From Niveibacterium microcysteis (lineage in GTDB: Bacteria > Pseudomonadota > Gammaproteobacteria > Burkholderiales > Rhodocyclaceae): a DNA stretch of 64,000 bases. Location: NCBI RefSeq assembly GCF_017161445.1, contig NZ_CP071060.1, positions 3,596,001 to 3,660,000 of the forward strand. The letters run 5' to 3'. Positions 33,482 to 42,875 of this stretch are shown piece by piece (the first letter of the stretch is position 1; each line of letters begins with the position of its first letter). The notes under the pieces are model-generated. The model was not told where the DNA came from, searched no databases, and worked only from the letters and a program-made list of their open reading frames with translations. Made by a program: the position numbers and the translations under genes.

Positions 33482-34386
33482 TCGCCCACCTCCATGCCGT
33501 CGCTGCACCAGGCATGCACTTCGTTGCCGCAGCCGTCGTAGCGCACCTCGTCAAACGCGATCTGCCGCGCCAGCACGATGCCGCGGCCGTTCGGCGCAAA
33601 CGCCCGTGACGGATCCAGTTCGATGAAACGCTGCCAGTCGAAACCCGGCCCGTCGTCGCGCACATGAAAGTGCCAGCGCGCGCCTTCGCGCTGCACCGTG
33701 AGCCGCACCCGCTTGGCGAGGTTCTGCGGCGCGCTGAGACGTTTTCGCACCTCGTCCGCCCAGGTGCCGGATTCCTTCAGTGCGCCCTTGGCCTCGAAGT
33801 CGATTCCGAGGTTGCCATGCTCAACCCCGTTGACCAGCAGCTCGGCAAGGCCCATCGCCACCGCCTCGGGGCGTGAGCAGACCAGGGCCGCCGTGGTCGC
33901 CACCGCGGCCGCTTCCTCCAATGTGCGTACCGAGAACTCCGCCCGGTCGATCATCTGCATCGCGACCACATGCTCGTGGATGCGATCCGCAAGTTCGGCG
34001 CGCCGCCGCTGGTCATCCAGTGCGGTGCGGATCACCGCGCGCAACGAATCGCATTCGAAAGGCTTGGTCAGGTAGTAGTGGGCGCCGGCGGCCAGGCCTT
34101 CGCGCACCTGATCGGGCGTCGCTGCGGCGGTTTGCATGATCACCGGGATCGCCTTGAGGCGCTCGTGCTGCTTCACGCGCCGCAGGACCTCCATGCCGCT
34201 GATGCCCGGCATCATGCGGTCCAGCACCAGCACGTCGAAGCGCTGCGCCGGGTCCTCGAGATGCGCCAGGGCACTGGCACCGTCCTGCGCCGTCACCAGG
34301 TCGTAGTCGCAGTCTTCAAGGTAGTCGCAGATGATCTCCAGGTTGAAGGGCTCATCGTCGACGACCAGGATGCGCGAGCGGGACAT
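33478..34386 (-). CDS. Response regulator with C-terminal RsbW-like ATPase domain
   Basis: The 302-residue protein has a receiver (residues about 5-120; acceptor Asp in DVLVLDRMMPGISG), a helical linker and a GHKL ATPase domain of the anti-sigma-factor kinase kind (GLAELLVNGVEHGNLGI is the N box; RDDGPGFDW is the G1 box). It lacks a HisKA domain, so it is not a histidine kinase. It lies 2 bp after the giant kinase gene and overlaps the phosphatase gene by 4 bp. Together they suggest partner switching controlled by phosphorelay. No STAS protein or sigma factor is in the window. Confidence 0.88.
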   Translation of the reverse strand: MSRSRILVVDDEPFNLEIICDYLEDCDYDLVTAQDGASALAHLEDPAQRFDVLVLDRMMPGISGMEVLRRVKQHERLKAIPVIMQTAAATPDQVREGLAAGAHYYLTKPFECDSLRAVIRTALDDQRRRAELADRIHEHVVAMQMIDRAEFSVRTLEEAAAVATTAALVCSRPEAVAMGLAELLVNGVEHGNLGIDFEAKGALKESGTWADEVRKRLSAPQNLAKRVRLTVQREGARWHFHVRDDGPGFDWQRFIELDPSRAFAPNGRGIVLARQIAFDEVRYDGCGNEVHAWCSDGMEVGE

Positions 34387-34388
34387 GC

Positions 34389-37300
34389 TTACTCCTTCGG
34401 CAGATCCCTGACGGCGGGCAGGCGCACGACGAAGGTCGCGCCGCCATCAGGATTGTTGCGAGCGAAAATCACGCCGCCATGGGCGGCGACAATCTCTCTG
34501 GAAATTGCGAGACCCAGACCAGTGCCACCTGCGCCGGTGTGCGTCTTGCTGCTCTGGACGAACTTGTCGAACACGGTTTCGAGTTCGGATTCCGGAATAC
34601 CGATGCCGTCGTCGCGCACGCTCAGTTCGACCGCATCAATTTCGACACCGCCCGGGCCATGCAGCATCGCCGGCTCAAGCGCCAGCCGGACCGAGCCGCC
34701 GTCGGGCGAGAACTTCACCGTGTTGGAAAGCAGGTTGCGCAGCACCTGGCCGAAGCGCACCGGGTCCGCCCAGGCGACCAGTGCGCCCGATGCAAGGCGG
34801 ACGTCCACCTGCAGGTGCTTGGCGGCAAACCAGGCTTCGTACTCGGCGATCGTGTCGCGAACCAGCGCCTCAAGCTGCACGGCCGAGATCTCGATACGCA
34901 TGTGGCCGGACTCCAGCTTGGCCAGATCGAGCAGGTCGTTGAGCAGGTTGAGCAGGCGCTCACCGCTGGTTGCGATGCGTTGGAAGTATTCCCGCAGCCG
35001 ATCTTCCGCCGCACGCCCGACCTTGGAGTCGCCCAGCCGCGCGAAGGACAGGATCGCATGCAGCGGCGTGCGAAGTTCGTGGCTCATGTTGGCCAGGAAG
35101 GCGCTCTTGGCCTCGTTGGCCGCTTCAGCGCTCTCCTTGGCGGCGACGAGGTCTGCAGTCTGCTCGCGCACCAGCTCGGCAAGGCGATCGCGGTGCTGGG
35201 CCAGCTCCGCCTCCGCCGCACGACGGGCGAGTTCGGTGGTACGCGCATTGATGATCTCGCCGAAGGTACGCAGCAGCGGTTCGAGCGCAGCGCAGTCCTC
35301 GGGACGATAGCCGCCGGGCCGGTTGGCAACACCGACCACGCCGACTACATGTTTGCCGTATCGCACGGGCAGCCCGAGAAAGCTCGTCAGTGCCGGGTGC
35401 CCGGGCGGCAACCCGCCCGCGCGCGGATCGCGCGGCGGGTCATTCGCAATCACCGTGTCGCCACTGCGCAGCACGGCCCCGATCAGGGTATCGGGGTTGT
35501 GGAACTCCAGCAGGTCGTTTGCATGAGCGCGATAGAAGGCTTGCGCATCAAGGTTCTTTTCGCCATGCGCGACAGCGTGAATTCGCAGCACGCTGCCCGC
35601 CTCACGCTGCACCACCTCGCCGATGAATCCCATTTCGCTGTCGGCAAAATGCAATACGTCGGCGAGCAATCCGTCGAACGCGCGCCCCGCGTCGGGCGCG
35701 CGAATGAAGGACTCTTGCGCGGCGCTGATCGCGCTGAGCATGGCGGTGCTGCGTCGCAGCGCATCCTCAGCCGCCTTGCGCGCGGTGATGTCGGTATGTG
35801 TGCCGATCAAACGCTGGGCGCGCCCTTCGCCATCCCGCTCGATGATCTGTCCACGATCGAGAATCCACTTCCAGCTGCCATCGCGGCAGCGCATCCGATG
35901 CTCGGATGAGTACACCCGCGTCTCACCGCGCAGGTGTTGCTGGATCTGCGCCAGAGCGACCGGCAGATCATCCGGGTGAACGCGGGACTCCCATTCGAGC
36001 AGTTCGTCGCCGATCTCCTGTTCCGCGTAGCCCAGCATCGCCTTCCAGCGGGGGGAGAAATAGACACGATTGCGCGTGAGGTCCCAGTCCCACACGCCAT
36101 CGCCCGCCCCCTCAAGCGCAAACTGCCAGCGGTGCTCGGACGCAGTCAGTGCCGCCGCTGCGGCCACGCGCTCGCTGATGTCCTCGACAATCGTCCAGGC
36201 AAGCTGGAATCCGCGCCGGGTATGCCCAAGGCCCGCGCCGGCGACGCGCACCGCAAGCTCGCGCGACTCACCGCGGAAACGTGTCTCGAAGGGCGCCAGT
36301 CGGCCGCACGCGAGCAAGGCCGCCAGCCGCCCTCGGTGATCGCGCCGCAGTTCCGGCGGGCTCAGGCTATCGAGCGTACGTTCGCGCAACACGGCTTCGC
36401 TGGTTTCAAGCATGTCGCAGAAGGCCGGGTTGGCCTGCAGGAAGCGGCCCGTCTCGTCGACAAGGGCCAGTCCGAACGGCGCATTGCGGTAGAGGGCATC
36501 GAGCCGCTCGATCACCTCGCGTTGGCCTTCCTGCGCAGCCACCAGGTCGCTGACGTCGGTCACCACACCCGTGATCAACGGGTTGCCTTCCGGGTCGAGG
36601 CAGCGCGCCTTGTGTACCCGGGTCACGCGCAACGTGCCGGCAGGGGTATGGAAGCGTAGTTCGCGACCACGGATCTCGCCGCCGGCGAGTACCAGTTGAT
36701 CGTCCTCGAACTGTGACGCCGCCAGCGCCGGATCGCTGTAGACCTCGAACGGGGTCTTGCCAATCACCTCGGCCCCGTCCTGCTCGTACATGCGACAGAA
36801 GGCCGGGTTGACCATGATGAAGCGCGAGTTCGCATCCTTGACGAAGAAGGCATGCGGCATCGCGTTGATGAGGCCCTGCAGGTAATTGCGGAAGGCGACC
36901 TCACGCGCCTCGGCGTGGGTTTCGTCGGTGATGTCCACATAGCTGGCCACCACCATGTCACGGCCGTCGGCGCCCTCGCACAGCGTGCGCGCCACGCGCA
37001 GATGCCGATGCCCGGCCGGCAGATCCAGCCACATGCGCGCTTCGACCGAGTCGCCCGGCCGGCGCAGCATGGCCTCCAGCGCCGCCATCTGCGATGCGAT
37101 CTGAGGCGTTGCAACCTCCGTCGTGGTACGGCCGATGGTCAGGCTGCGGGCAAGCCCCAACGCCCGCTCGAACGCCTTGTTAACCAGCTGGATCTCGCCG
37201 TCGCGCGCCTTGACGGCAATCGGCACCGGCACCACATCGAGCACCCGCGACAGGAAGGCCTGTTGATCCGATAGGCGCTCGGCAAGACGGCGGTGCAGGC

Positions 37301-38597
37301 TTACGTCCGACAGCGCGCCAATCACGGAACCTTCGTTGCCACGCTCCGGTGCGCTGGCCTGACCGCGCACGCGGATCCAGCGGATGCCGGCGTCCTGCGC
37401 CTGTACACGGCATTCAACATCCAGCGCACCCCGCGCGGTGGCCGCCTCGCGCAAGGCGCGAACCAGCGCAGCACGATCCTCCCGCAGCACCCTCGCGATC
37501 AGCGCGGCCAGGCCGAAGCCCTCGCGCCGCGGTGCGAGCCCAAGCATTGCGCACGCTTGCGGCGACAACAGCCAGCGCCCGGAGGCCCGCTGGTACTCCC
37601 AGATGCCGTCTTCGCTTGCGGCCACGGCCCGCTCAAAACGGCGTTCGGTGTCGGCGAGATCGCGCCGCACCCGCGCCACCACGCGATCCGCGAGCCCCTT
37701 TCGCGCGGCGAGCGAGAACAGCACCGCGGCGAGCGCAAGGCTTGCAACCAGGCCAGGCACCAACAGACCCAGACGCGCCAGGTAGCCCGGCGGCTCCGAC
37801 AGTGCGGCCACCTCAAAGGCCCAGCGCTGCTCACCCAGCGTGAAGACCCCGACCTCGGTGGTGTCGGCCTCGCGCGGGTAGTGCGATGTCTCGGCGATCA
37901 GCCGGTCATGCCCGGCACCGACAATCTCAACCGCCCGAACGGCAGCATCCTGCGTGAGGATCGCGCCGCGCGCATTGAGCCAGCGCTGCGCATCGATGAA
38001 CATCAGCAACACCGATCCGCGCGTCACCGGCACCGCCAGCACCGCCAGCGAGGCGCCCCCGGGGCGTGTGTCACCGCCTGTCGCAACCGCTGCATCATTG
38101 GCCAGCAGGGCACGTGCGCTGGCGCCCTGCGCGAGTCGCAACAACCACGGGTCGGACGCCGAAAACGCGCCTGACGAAGGGTTGGTCAGGTAATCGAAGC
38201 GCAGGCGCATGTCGGCCGCTTCAGGGCTGGCCAGATCGACCAGCATCAGCGCAGCGATCGGCGGTTCGATGCGATCGACCTGCACATCCTTCTGGAGGCT
38301 GCGCCAATCATCGGCGCTCAAGGCGGGCAGGAGTCGAATCGACGCCGCCATCGCGCGCGCAATCGTCAGCGCGCTGCCGACGTCGGTGTCCATGCGGGAG
38401 ATCACCTCCTGCGCTGTCGCATGGAAATTCCGTTCGAAGGCCTCCCGTTCGCCCTCAACCCGCTCACGCCACAGCCAGGCCGTCACAGCGAGCCCAGCGA
38501 GCAATGCGGCCATGGCAATCAGCACGGCCGGCAGCAGCGAACGCCGCGCGCCCGCTTCGATCAAACCACCGCCTTCGTTGCTCTGATGTGTGTTCAC
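34389..38597 (-). CDS. Large membrane-bound sensor histidine kinase, five PAS domains and a GAF domain
   Basis: The 1402-residue protein has a membrane helix (about 20-42), a periplasmic CHASE-like region to about residue 275, a second helix (about 276-298), five PAS domains (about 320-450, 450-570, 570-700, 700-820, 825-955), a GAF domain (about 970-1130), a coiled coil, HisKA (NMSHELRTPLHAI) and HATPase (NLLSNTVKF, DDGIGIP, GGTGLGLAIS). No receiver or HPt domain is attached. The two downstream receiver proteins are its likely targets. It could integrate many signals; none can be named from sequence. Confidence 0.92.
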   Translation of the reverse strand: MNTHQSNEGGGLIEAGARRSLLPAVLIAMAALLAGLAVTAWLWRERVEGEREAFERNFHATAQEVISRMDTDVGSALTIARAMAASIRLLPALSADDWRSLQKDVQVDRIEPPIAALMLVDLASPEAADMRLRFDYLTNPSSGAFSASDPWLLRLAQGASARALLANDAAVATGGDTRPGGASLAVLAVPVTRGSVLLMFIDAQRWLNARGAILTQDAAVRAVEIVGAGHDRLIAETSHYPREADTTEVGVFTLGEQRWAFEVAALSEPPGYLARLGLLVPGLVASLALAAVLFSLAARKGLADRVVARVRRDLADTERRFERAVAASEDGIWEYQRASGRWLLSPQACAMLGLAPRREGFGLAALIARVLREDRAALVRALREAATARGALDVECRVQAQDAGIRWIRVRGQASAPERGNEGSVIGALSDVSLHRRLAERLSDQQAFLSRVLDVVPVPIAVKARDGEIQLVNKAFERALGLARSLTIGRTTTEVATPQIASQMAALEAMLRRPGDSVEARMWLDLPAGHRHLRVARTLCEGADGRDMVVASYVDITDETHAEAREVAFRNYLQGLINAMPHAFFVKDANSRFIMVNPAFCRMYEQDGAEVIGKTPFEVYSDPALAASQFEDDQLVLAGGEIRGRELRFHTPAGTLRVTRVHKARCLDPEGNPLITGVVTDVSDLVAAQEGQREVIERLDALYRNAPFGLALVDETGRFLQANPAFCDMLETSEAVLRERTLDSLSPPELRRDHRGRLAALLACGRLAPFETRFRGESRELAVRVAGAGLGHTRRGFQLAWTIVEDISERVAAAAALTASEHRWQFALEGAGDGVWDWDLTRNRVYFSPRWKAMLGYAEQEIGDELLEWESRVHPDDLPVALAQIQQHLRGETRVYSSEHRMRCRDGSWKWILDRGQIIERDGEGRAQRLIGTHTDITARKAAEDALRRSTAMLSAISAAQESFIRAPDAGRAFDGLLADVLHFADSEMGFIGEVVQREAGSVLRIHAVAHGEKNLDAQAFYRAHANDLLEFHNPDTLIGAVLRSGDTVIANDPPRDPRAGGLPPGHPALTSFLGLPVRYGKHVVGVVGVANRPGGYRPEDCAALEPLLRTFGEIINARTTELARRAAEAELAQHRDRLAELVREQTADLVAAKESAEAANEAKSAFLANMSHELRTPLHAILSFARLGDSKVGRAAEDRLREYFQRIATSGERLLNLLNDLLDLAKLESGHMRIEISAVQLEALVRDTIAEYEAWFAAKHLQVDVRLASGALVAWADPVRFGQVLRNLLSNTVKFSPDGGSVRLALEPAMLHGPGGVEIDAVELSVRDDGIGIPESELETVFDKFVQSSKTHTGAGGTGLGLAISREIVAAHGGVIFARNNPDGGATFVVRLPAVRDLPKE

Positions 38598-38690
38598 GCG
38601 GCCGCGATGCCAGGGCGCCGCCTAGCGGTGCGACGCGCCTCCTCCCTTGCGGGTCTACGGCAGGGGCCGGCAGTGCTTGAGCAGGCTTGG

Positions 38691-39059
38691 CTAGCCGGCG
38701 AGCCCGACAACGTGGGCGGCCATCGCGGCGATCACGGACTCGGCCTCGCCCAGCACGCCGGAGAGCACGATCGTCACCCCCGGGTGCCGCGCGCGGGCCG
38801 CGTCCAGCATGGCCGGCAGATCGCGCTTCACATGACCGCCGGCAGCCAGGAACACTGGCACCACCTCGATCCGCAAGGCCCCTGCCGCCACGGCGCTGTC
38901 GATCGCGGTGGCGAGGTCCGGCGACATGAATTCCAGGAAACAGGGCTGCACCGTCACATGCGGGCGCAGCGCGCGCACCGCAGTCGCCAGCTTTTCAAGC
39001 GGCCGAGCCCATTCGGGATCGCGGGCACCGTGGGCGAACAGCAGGATGGCGGTGCTCAT
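38691..39059 (-). CDS. Small sirohydrochlorin chelatase (CbiX/SirB-type)
   Basis: The 122-residue protein is a single chelatase half-domain (ILLFAHGARDPEWA at the start, PVFLAAGGHVKRDLP in the middle, each with a metal-coordinating His). Dimers of the short CbiX form insert metal into sirohydrochlorin; a ferrochelatase role would complete siroheme, the cofactor of NirB encoded here. A cobalt-chelatase role in B12 synthesis is possible. It lies 22 bp after tcdA on the minus strand, preceded by GGAGC. Confidence 0.85.
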   Translation of the reverse strand: MSTAILLFAHGARDPEWARPLEKLATAVRALRPHVTVQPCFLEFMSPDLATAIDSAVAAGALRIEVVPVFLAAGGHVKRDLPAMLDAARARHPGVTIVLSGVLGEAESVIAAMAAHVVGLAG

Positions 39060-39081
39060 GGCTTTGCTCCGGGTGAGGGGT

Positions 39082-39897
39082 TCATGGTTTGGCCGCAGTG
39101 AGCGCATTGAGCACTTCCGCCGCGGCGAAGAAGCCGAAACTCGCGGTCACGCACACGCTGGAGCCAAAGCCGGCGCAGTTCAGCCCCTGCGGCCCGGCCG
39201 CATCGGGCGCGCATGCGGCTTCAGGGTAACGCAGCGGTTCGGTTGAATACACCGCGCGGATGCCGAACTTCTTCTTCGGGTCGCGCGTAAAACCGTGCTG
39301 CTTGCGCAGGTTGCCGCGCACCTTGGCGAGCAACGGGTCCTGCACGGTGCGCGAGAGGTCATCCACCGCCACGCGGGTCGGATCGATCTGGCCGCCCGCG
39401 GCGCCGCAGATCACCAGCGGTAGCCGCTGCGCCACGCAATGGGCGGCCAGCGCGGTTTTCACGCGCACGCTGTCGATCGCGTCAATCACATGGTCGAAGC
39501 CGGTCACGAGCTGCGCGAGGTTGTCGGTGGTGACGAAATCATCCACGGTCGTCACGCGACAGGCCGGGTTGATCGCGCGGATGCGGCGCGCCATCGCCTC
39601 GACCTTCGCAAGCCCCCAATCCGGGTCCAGCGCGTGCAGTTGGCGGTTGGTGTTGGATTCGGCGATCACATCCAGGTCGATCAGCGTGATCGCGCCGACC
39701 GCGCTGCGCGCCAGCGCCTCCACCGCCCAGGTGCCCACACCGCCGACGCCGATCACGCACACATGGGCCGCGGCGAGGCGCGCACGGCCCTCGTCGCCAT
39801 ACAGGCGCGCGACACCGCCGAAGCGGCGGTCCAGATCCGGCGCTTCGGTCTGCGGCAACGGGGCGTCGGTCTTCATTGCGCTCGCGTCTGCAGCCAT
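39082..39897 (-). CDS. tcdA: tRNA threonylcarbamoyladenosine dehydratase
   Basis: The 271-residue E1-like enzyme has the ATP-binding VIGVGGVGTWAVEALARS (residues about 48-65) and LIDLDVIAESNTNRQLHA. It converts t6A37 of tRNA to its cyclic form with ATP. The length matches Escherichia coli TcdA (CsdL, 268). The gene overlaps the end of the upstream MBL gene by 25 bp and precedes the chelatase gene, so the three form an operon. Confidence 0.92.
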   Translation of the reverse strand: MAADASAMKTDAPLPQTEAPDLDRRFGGVARLYGDEGRARLAAAHVCVIGVGGVGTWAVEALARSAVGAITLIDLDVIAESNTNRQLHALDPDWGLAKVEAMARRIRAINPACRVTTVDDFVTTDNLAQLVTGFDHVIDAIDSVRVKTALAAHCVAQRLPLVICGAAGGQIDPTRVAVDDLSRTVQDPLLAKVRGNLRKQHGFTRDPKKKFGIRAVYSTEPLRYPEAACAPDAAGPQGLNCAGFGSSVCVTASFGFFAAAEVLNALTAAKP

Positions 39898-40826
39898 ACG
39901 AGCAGCCCCTGCGCATTGAGATCGAGGTCGCCTTCGAGCAACTGCAGCGCCGCTTCACCCTGCACGCCCCATGCGGCCGAGGCAGCCTCGGCCAGCGCGA
40001 TCGCTTCAAGCCGCTTCACCAGCACTGCATGGGCATCGGCAGCGGTTGGGTCGATGCCGTCGCAGGCCTGCACATGGGCATCGATCAACCGATGCAGCGT
40101 CGCACCGAGCCGCGGCACATCGGCGCTGCGGCTGTAATGCGTGGGGTAGATGCAGGCGGGCTGCAGGGCGAGCAGGCGATCGATCGAGTCGTGCAGCGCG
40201 GCCGGGTCGAAATGCACTGGCGTGGTGGTGGCGAAGATATTGGCGCGACCGTCGGCACCATCCATCTCGCGATAGGTCAGGCCGAAGGTGTCACCGGTGA
40301 AGATGCCCTGGCTCGCGGGGTCGTGGTAGCAGACGTGGTGTTTCGCATGGCCCGGCGTGTCGAGCACATGGAACACCCGCGAACCAAAACGCACCGAGTC
40401 GCCCTCGCCCACCTCGACGATGCGCGCCTCGGGCACCGCGACCAGTTCGCCATACAAGACCTCGGCGTTGGGCTGGCCATAGACCGCAACGGTACCTGCC
40501 CAGAGCTTGGAAGGGTCCGCCATGTGGCGCGAGCCTCGCGCATGCACCGCCACCTTGGCCTTGGGCAGCACACGCGCCAGCGCACCAGCGCCGCCCGCAT
40601 GGTCCAGATGCACATGCGTGAGGCAGATCCAGTCGACCGACTCCGGCGCCAGGCCTTGCACCGCCAGCGCATCGAGCACGCGCGGCACGGCATGGACGGT
40701 GCCGGTGTCGACGAGCGCGGCACGCCCGTCATCGGACACGACCAGGTGAATCGCATCGAGCATCGGCCGCACATAGCCCGAATCGATCGCGAACACCCCC
40801 TGCCCCTGCGCAGTCACGAAAGACAT
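39873..40826 (-). CDS. Metallo-beta-lactamase-fold hydrolase
   Basis: The 317-residue protein has the metal box LTHVHLDHAGGAG (HxHxDH, residues about 69-81), then TPGHAKHHV and FTGDTFGL, and a late His in PTHYSR. The C-terminal 80 residues are helical. It belongs to a broad hydrolase group close to glyoxalase II-like proteins. The substrate is unknown. It heads the operon with tcdA and the chelatase, with a divergent promoter region shared with pepD. Confidence 0.85.
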   Translation of the reverse strand: MSFVTAQGQGVFAIDSGYVRPMLDAIHLVVSDDGRAALVDTGTVHAVPRVLDALAVQGLAPESVDWICLTHVHLDHAGGAGALARVLPKAKVAVHARGSRHMADPSKLWAGTVAVYGQPNAEVLYGELVAVPEARIVEVGEGDSVRFGSRVFHVLDTPGHAKHHVCYHDPASQGIFTGDTFGLTYREMDGADGRANIFATTTPVHFDPAALHDSIDRLLALQPACIYPTHYSRSADVPRLGATLHRLIDAHVQACDGIDPTAADAHAVLVKRLEAIALAEAASAAWGVQGEAALQLLEGDLDLNAQGLLVWLQTRAQ

Positions 40827-41045
40827 CCCCTACTCCCTCGCCAAAGCCGAATGTCGCAATTCTACCGGTCAGCCGTCGCACCGACTGTCGCCGACCGTGC
40901 GCCGCCGGGCTACCATGCAGCGCTTGCCCGACCGGGCCGGCCGCCGAAGCGCCGCGCACAGCGCGCGCCGGCACCACCGCTGCGCGTTCCCCGGCTACCC
41001 GCCGAGTGGTTCGCGCTGGCACACAGACCGAATCCAGGACCCGCG

Positions 41046-42518
41046 ATGCCCGCACTCGACCAACTCGAACCCGCCGCCGTCTGGCGCCACTTCTCGACCC
41101 TGCTCAACACGCCGCGCCCCTCCAAACACGAAGGGCCCTTGCGCGATGCGATCCGCAGCTGGGCAGAGACACGCGCGTTGGCGACACACGTGGACGCTGC
41201 CGGCAACCTGATCATCCGCAAGCCGGCAACACACGGCATGGAAGACCGGCCCGGTGTCGTGCTGCAAGGGCACCTCGACATGGTGTGCCAGAAGAACCAC
41301 GCCACCGAACACGACTTCCACCGCGACCCGATCCGTGCCGAACTGCAGGACGGCTGGCTGGTCGCGCCGAACACCACGCTGGGCGCCGACAACGGCATCG
41401 GCGTAGCACTCGCACTTGCCCTGCTCGAATCCAGCGACGTGCCTCACCCGCCGCTCGAAGTCCTGCTCACCGTGGACGAAGAGGCCGGCATGGGCGGTGC
41501 ACTGGGCCTGGAGCCCGGTCTGCTGCAAGGCAGTCTGATGATCAACATTGACACCGAGGAATGGGGCGAGTTCTACCTGGGCTGTGCCGGCGGCATCGAC
41601 GTCAACGTGAGCTTCACCTACGCCTTCGAAGCGCTACCCGAAGGCTTCGCCTGCTATGAAATCGAAGTCGGCGGCCTGCGTGGCGGGCATTCCGGCGTCG
41701 ATATCCATCTCGAGCGCGGCAACGCGATCAAGTTGTTGGTGCGCTTGCTGCGCGGGCTGGAAGGCCGCTTCGGTAAGGACGTCCGGCTGGTCGAACTCGA
41801 CGGCGGCAGCGCCCGCAATGCCCTCGCGCGCGAGGCCCGTGCGCGGATCGCCTTGCCGATCGCCCAGGCCGAGCGCGTTGCCAGCCGCGTGGAAGACTTC
41901 GATCTGCTGGTACGCGGCGAACTCGCCGGCGTCGATGACGGCGTCAGTGTCCGCTTCGGCCCCGAAAACGGCCTCGCCCAACAAGCCATCGACGCCACCG
42001 ACCAGCAACGCATCCTCGCCGCACTGCACGCCGCGCCGCATGGCGTACGCCGCATGAGCCAGCACGTCGCCGGCGTCGTCGAAACCTCGAACAATCTCGG
42101 TGTCGTGAAGATCGCGGACGGCCGGGGCTTTGCAAACCTGATGGTGCGTTCGCTGCTGGATTCCGGCGTGCAGGCCCTCGCCGCCGAAATCGAGAGCCTC
42201 TTCGTACTCGCCGGCGCCGCGGTGCAGACCGAAGGCGGCTATCCGGGCTGGGCACCCAACCCCGATTCCGACCTGCTCAAACTATTCCAGAAGGTCTACC
42301 AGCACGAATTCACCACCGGCCCCGCGGCCGTCAAAGTGATTCACGCCGGTCTGGAGTGCGGCATCCTCAAGTCCAAATACCCCAACCTCGACATCATCTC
42401 CTTCGGCCCCGATATCCGCGGCGCCCACGCACCGGGCGAACGGGTCAACATCGAGTCGGTGGCGAAGTGCTGGAAGCTGCTGACGGCGGTGGTGGCGGCG
42501 ATACCGGCGGCGCACTGA
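41046..42518 (+). CDS. pepD: Cytosolic aminoacyl-histidine dipeptidase (Xaa-His dipeptidase)
   Basis: The 490-residue M20 metallopeptidase has the zinc sites GHLDMVCQKN (His/Asp, residues about 78-87), LGADNGIGVA and the catalytic DEEAGMGGA, with a late His in the C-terminal IHAGLECG. The length matches Escherichia coli PepD (485). It hydrolyses carnosine and other Xaa-His dipeptides. The start ATG of MPALDQLEP is preceded by CAGGACC. A 12-bp hairpin follows the stop. Confidence 0.93.
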   Translation: MPALDQLEPAAVWRHFSTLLNTPRPSKHEGPLRDAIRSWAETRALATHVDAAGNLIIRKPATHGMEDRPGVVLQGHLDMVCQKNHATEHDFHRDPIRAELQDGWLVAPNTTLGADNGIGVALALALLESSDVPHPPLEVLLTVDEEAGMGGALGLEPGLLQGSLMINIDTEEWGEFYLGCAGGIDVNVSFTYAFEALPEGFACYEIEVGGLRGGHSGVDIHLERGNAIKLLVRLLRGLEGRFGKDVRLVELDGGSARNALAREARARIALPIAQAERVASRVEDFDLLVRGELAGVDDGVSVRFGPENGLAQQAIDATDQQRILAALHAAPHGVRRMSQHVAGVVETSNNLGVVKIADGRGFANLMVRSLLDSGVQALAAEIESLFVLAGAAVQTEGGYPGWAPNPDSDLLKLFQKVYQHEFTTGPAAVKVIHAGLECGILKSKYPNLDIISFGPDIRGAHAPGERVNIESVAKCWKLLTAVVAAIPAAH

Positions 42519-42875
42519 GCCCAGCCGCAGCGCCTCGACATCGCGGCATTCAGGCGGCCTCAACCGCCTGAATGCAATGGCCACATCTGCGTCTCAGGCT
42601 TCGATCGAAGCGACATGCGCATCGCGCGCATGACGGCCAACGCCGTCCAGATGTGCCCGCATCGCCGTTACCCCCCACATCGGGGTCGCTCAAGGTGGCG
42701 AGCAGAATCGAACGCTGGCGGTCGCACGTGCCCACGCGCGGTGAGACGCGCATTGCGCCAAAGGGGTTCGCGCGTTTCGCGGACGCGGTCGTCGTGACAG
42801 CCAATCAGCCGGGAGACGTTCTCAAAATCGGTATGGCGAGAACGAAACAATCGGCGAGCGTACCTACTGCGTGTG
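42519..42875. other. Intergenic region with a pepD hairpin
   Basis: A perfect 12-bp stem GCATTCAGGCGG-CCTCAA-CCGCCTGAATGC (42546-42575) lies 28 bp after pepD and probably ends its mRNA, although no T-run follows. The rest, up to the unknown exported protein gene, has short open frames without ribosome-binding sites or family resemblance. It may be the worn remains of older sequence next to the secretion island. Confidence 0.6.

Noticed and set aside
42550..42804. An 84-codon frame on the minus strand in the gap after pepD
   Set aside because: It overlaps the pepD hairpin, has an unlikely composition (Arg/Cys-rich) and no ribosome-binding site.
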